A DNA stretch of 64,000 nucleotides, from contig JANXBZ010000005.1 of the NCBI GenBank assembly GCA_025060475.1, positions 62,001-126,000 on the forward strand. Reading direction: 5' to 3'. Shown in pieces: positions 63,547 through 64,000 of the stretch. How positions within the stretch are numbered: the first letter of the stretch is position 1; each line of letters starts with the position of its first letter. The translations under genes were made by a program, and so were the position numbers. Origin of the DNA: Dictyoglomus sp. GTDB taxonomy: Bacteria; Dictyoglomota; Dictyoglomia; Dictyoglomales; Dictyoglomaceae. The notes beneath the pieces were generated by a model. It saw only the letters and a list, made by a program, of their open reading frames with translations, was not told where the DNA came from and ran no database searches.

Positions 63547-64000
63547 ATACGGTATATATATTAGGAGATAATCTTTATCTTAACATAACTAATTGTTGTA
63601 CTAATCGATGTATATTTTGTATTAAGAATTTTTCTAATGGAGTAGGCGATAAAATATTATGGTTAGATAGAGAACCTACCTATAGAGAAATTATTGAAGA
63701 ACTAAAGGGTTATTTTCCTTTGAAAAGATATAAAGAAATTGTATTTTGTGGTTTTGGAGAACCTTTATTGCGGATAAATGTTGTAAAAAAAATAGCTGAG
63801 TTTGTTAAAAATTATGATTCTTCTGTATTTCTTCGGATAGATACTAATGGACACGGAAATTTTTTTCATCAAAGAAATATTCTCTTGGATTTAAAAGATT
63901 TGATTGATTCTATATCTATAAGTCTTAATGCAGAAACTCCAGAAAAATATAACGAAATATGTAGACCTGTGTTTAAAGGCATATATGAAGAAATATTAGA
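63543..64000 (+). CDS. TatD-associated radical SAM protein, N-terminal part
   Basis: The first 152 codons of a radical SAM protein; it runs off the window. It begins MNTVYILGDNLYLNITNCC and has the 4Fe-4S motif C19-x3-C23-x2-C26 (CTNRCIFC). Later come GFGEPLLRI, the SAM-binding segment, and RIDTNGHGNFF and SISLNAETPEKYNEI. This matches the TatD family-associated radical SAM family (TIGR04038). Its reaction is unknown. It starts within the tatD stop (ATGA), as expected for that pair. Confidence 0.9.
   Translation, partial: MNTVYILGDNLYLNITNCCTNRCIFCIKNFSNGVGDKILWLDREPTYREIIEELKGYFPLKRYKEIVFCGFGEPLLRINVVKKIAEFVKNYDSSVFLRIDTNGHGNFFHQRNILLDLKDLIDSISISLNAETPEKYNEICRPVFKGIYEEIL

Overview
The window is strongly A+T-rich, gene-dense bacterial chromosome made almost entirely of housekeeping genes in long, tightly overlapping operons. 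Protein sequences, codon preference (AGA, ATA, GAA-rich), a K+-dependent membrane pyrophosphatase, a type-2-like isoleucyl-tRNA synthetase, a large SRP RNA with an Alu domain, a type A RNase P RNA and a complete cell-wall cluster suggest a deep-branching thermophile. Dictyoglomus is my best guess. That is inference from recognition, not a database result.

Layout. 1-4575 (minus): an operon of three membrane proteins, a MoxR ATPase and the start of a DUF58 protein. 4672-7602: ileS, ending at a bidirectional terminator shared with hppA. 7646-14396 (minus): hppA, a nucleotidyltransferase-mutase fusion, a GT4 glycosyltransferase, a NUDIX hydrolase and a phosphoribosyltransferase. 14530-17725: eno, a NusG-II-like envelope protein and nnr. 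17789-30341: one long run of yebC, ruvC, ruvA, ruvB, queH, a lipid-kinase-like gene, DUF2905, spoIID-like, queA, tgt, yajC, secD, secF and recJ, covering recombination, queuosine synthesis and protein export. 30283-32831 (minus): trmI and polX. 32961-34343: two zinc-ribbon proteins, then rnpB. 34344-35400: a decayed IS481-like transposase and noncoding sequence.

35404-51038 is an intact dcw cluster: mraZ, rsmH, ftsL, ftsI, murE, murF, mraY, murD, ftsW, murG, murC, murB, ftsQ, ftsA, ftsZ. Three GTGG boxes at exact 10-nt spacing lie between the mraZ promoter and its start codon. It is followed by a radical-SAM protein and pgeF. 53488-61682 holds yggS, a two-component pair, DUF1015, rodA, a second radical-SAM paralogue with its DUF2344 partner, a HAD phosphatase and cutA. 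61658-64000 holds tadA, tRNA-Ser(GGA), a tiny membrane protein, the SRP RNA, tatD and a TatD-associated radical-SAM gene that runs off the window.

I see no prophage, CRISPR array, toxin-antitoxin or defence island. The most unusual signals are small: a coding sequence overlapping rnpB, a repeated RNase P P1 arm flanking the transposase remnant, a hairpin joining a tRNA CCA end to the next start codon, a two-component kinase lacking a normal start codon, and lost signature residues in SecF, FtsW, RodA and the mutase domain.
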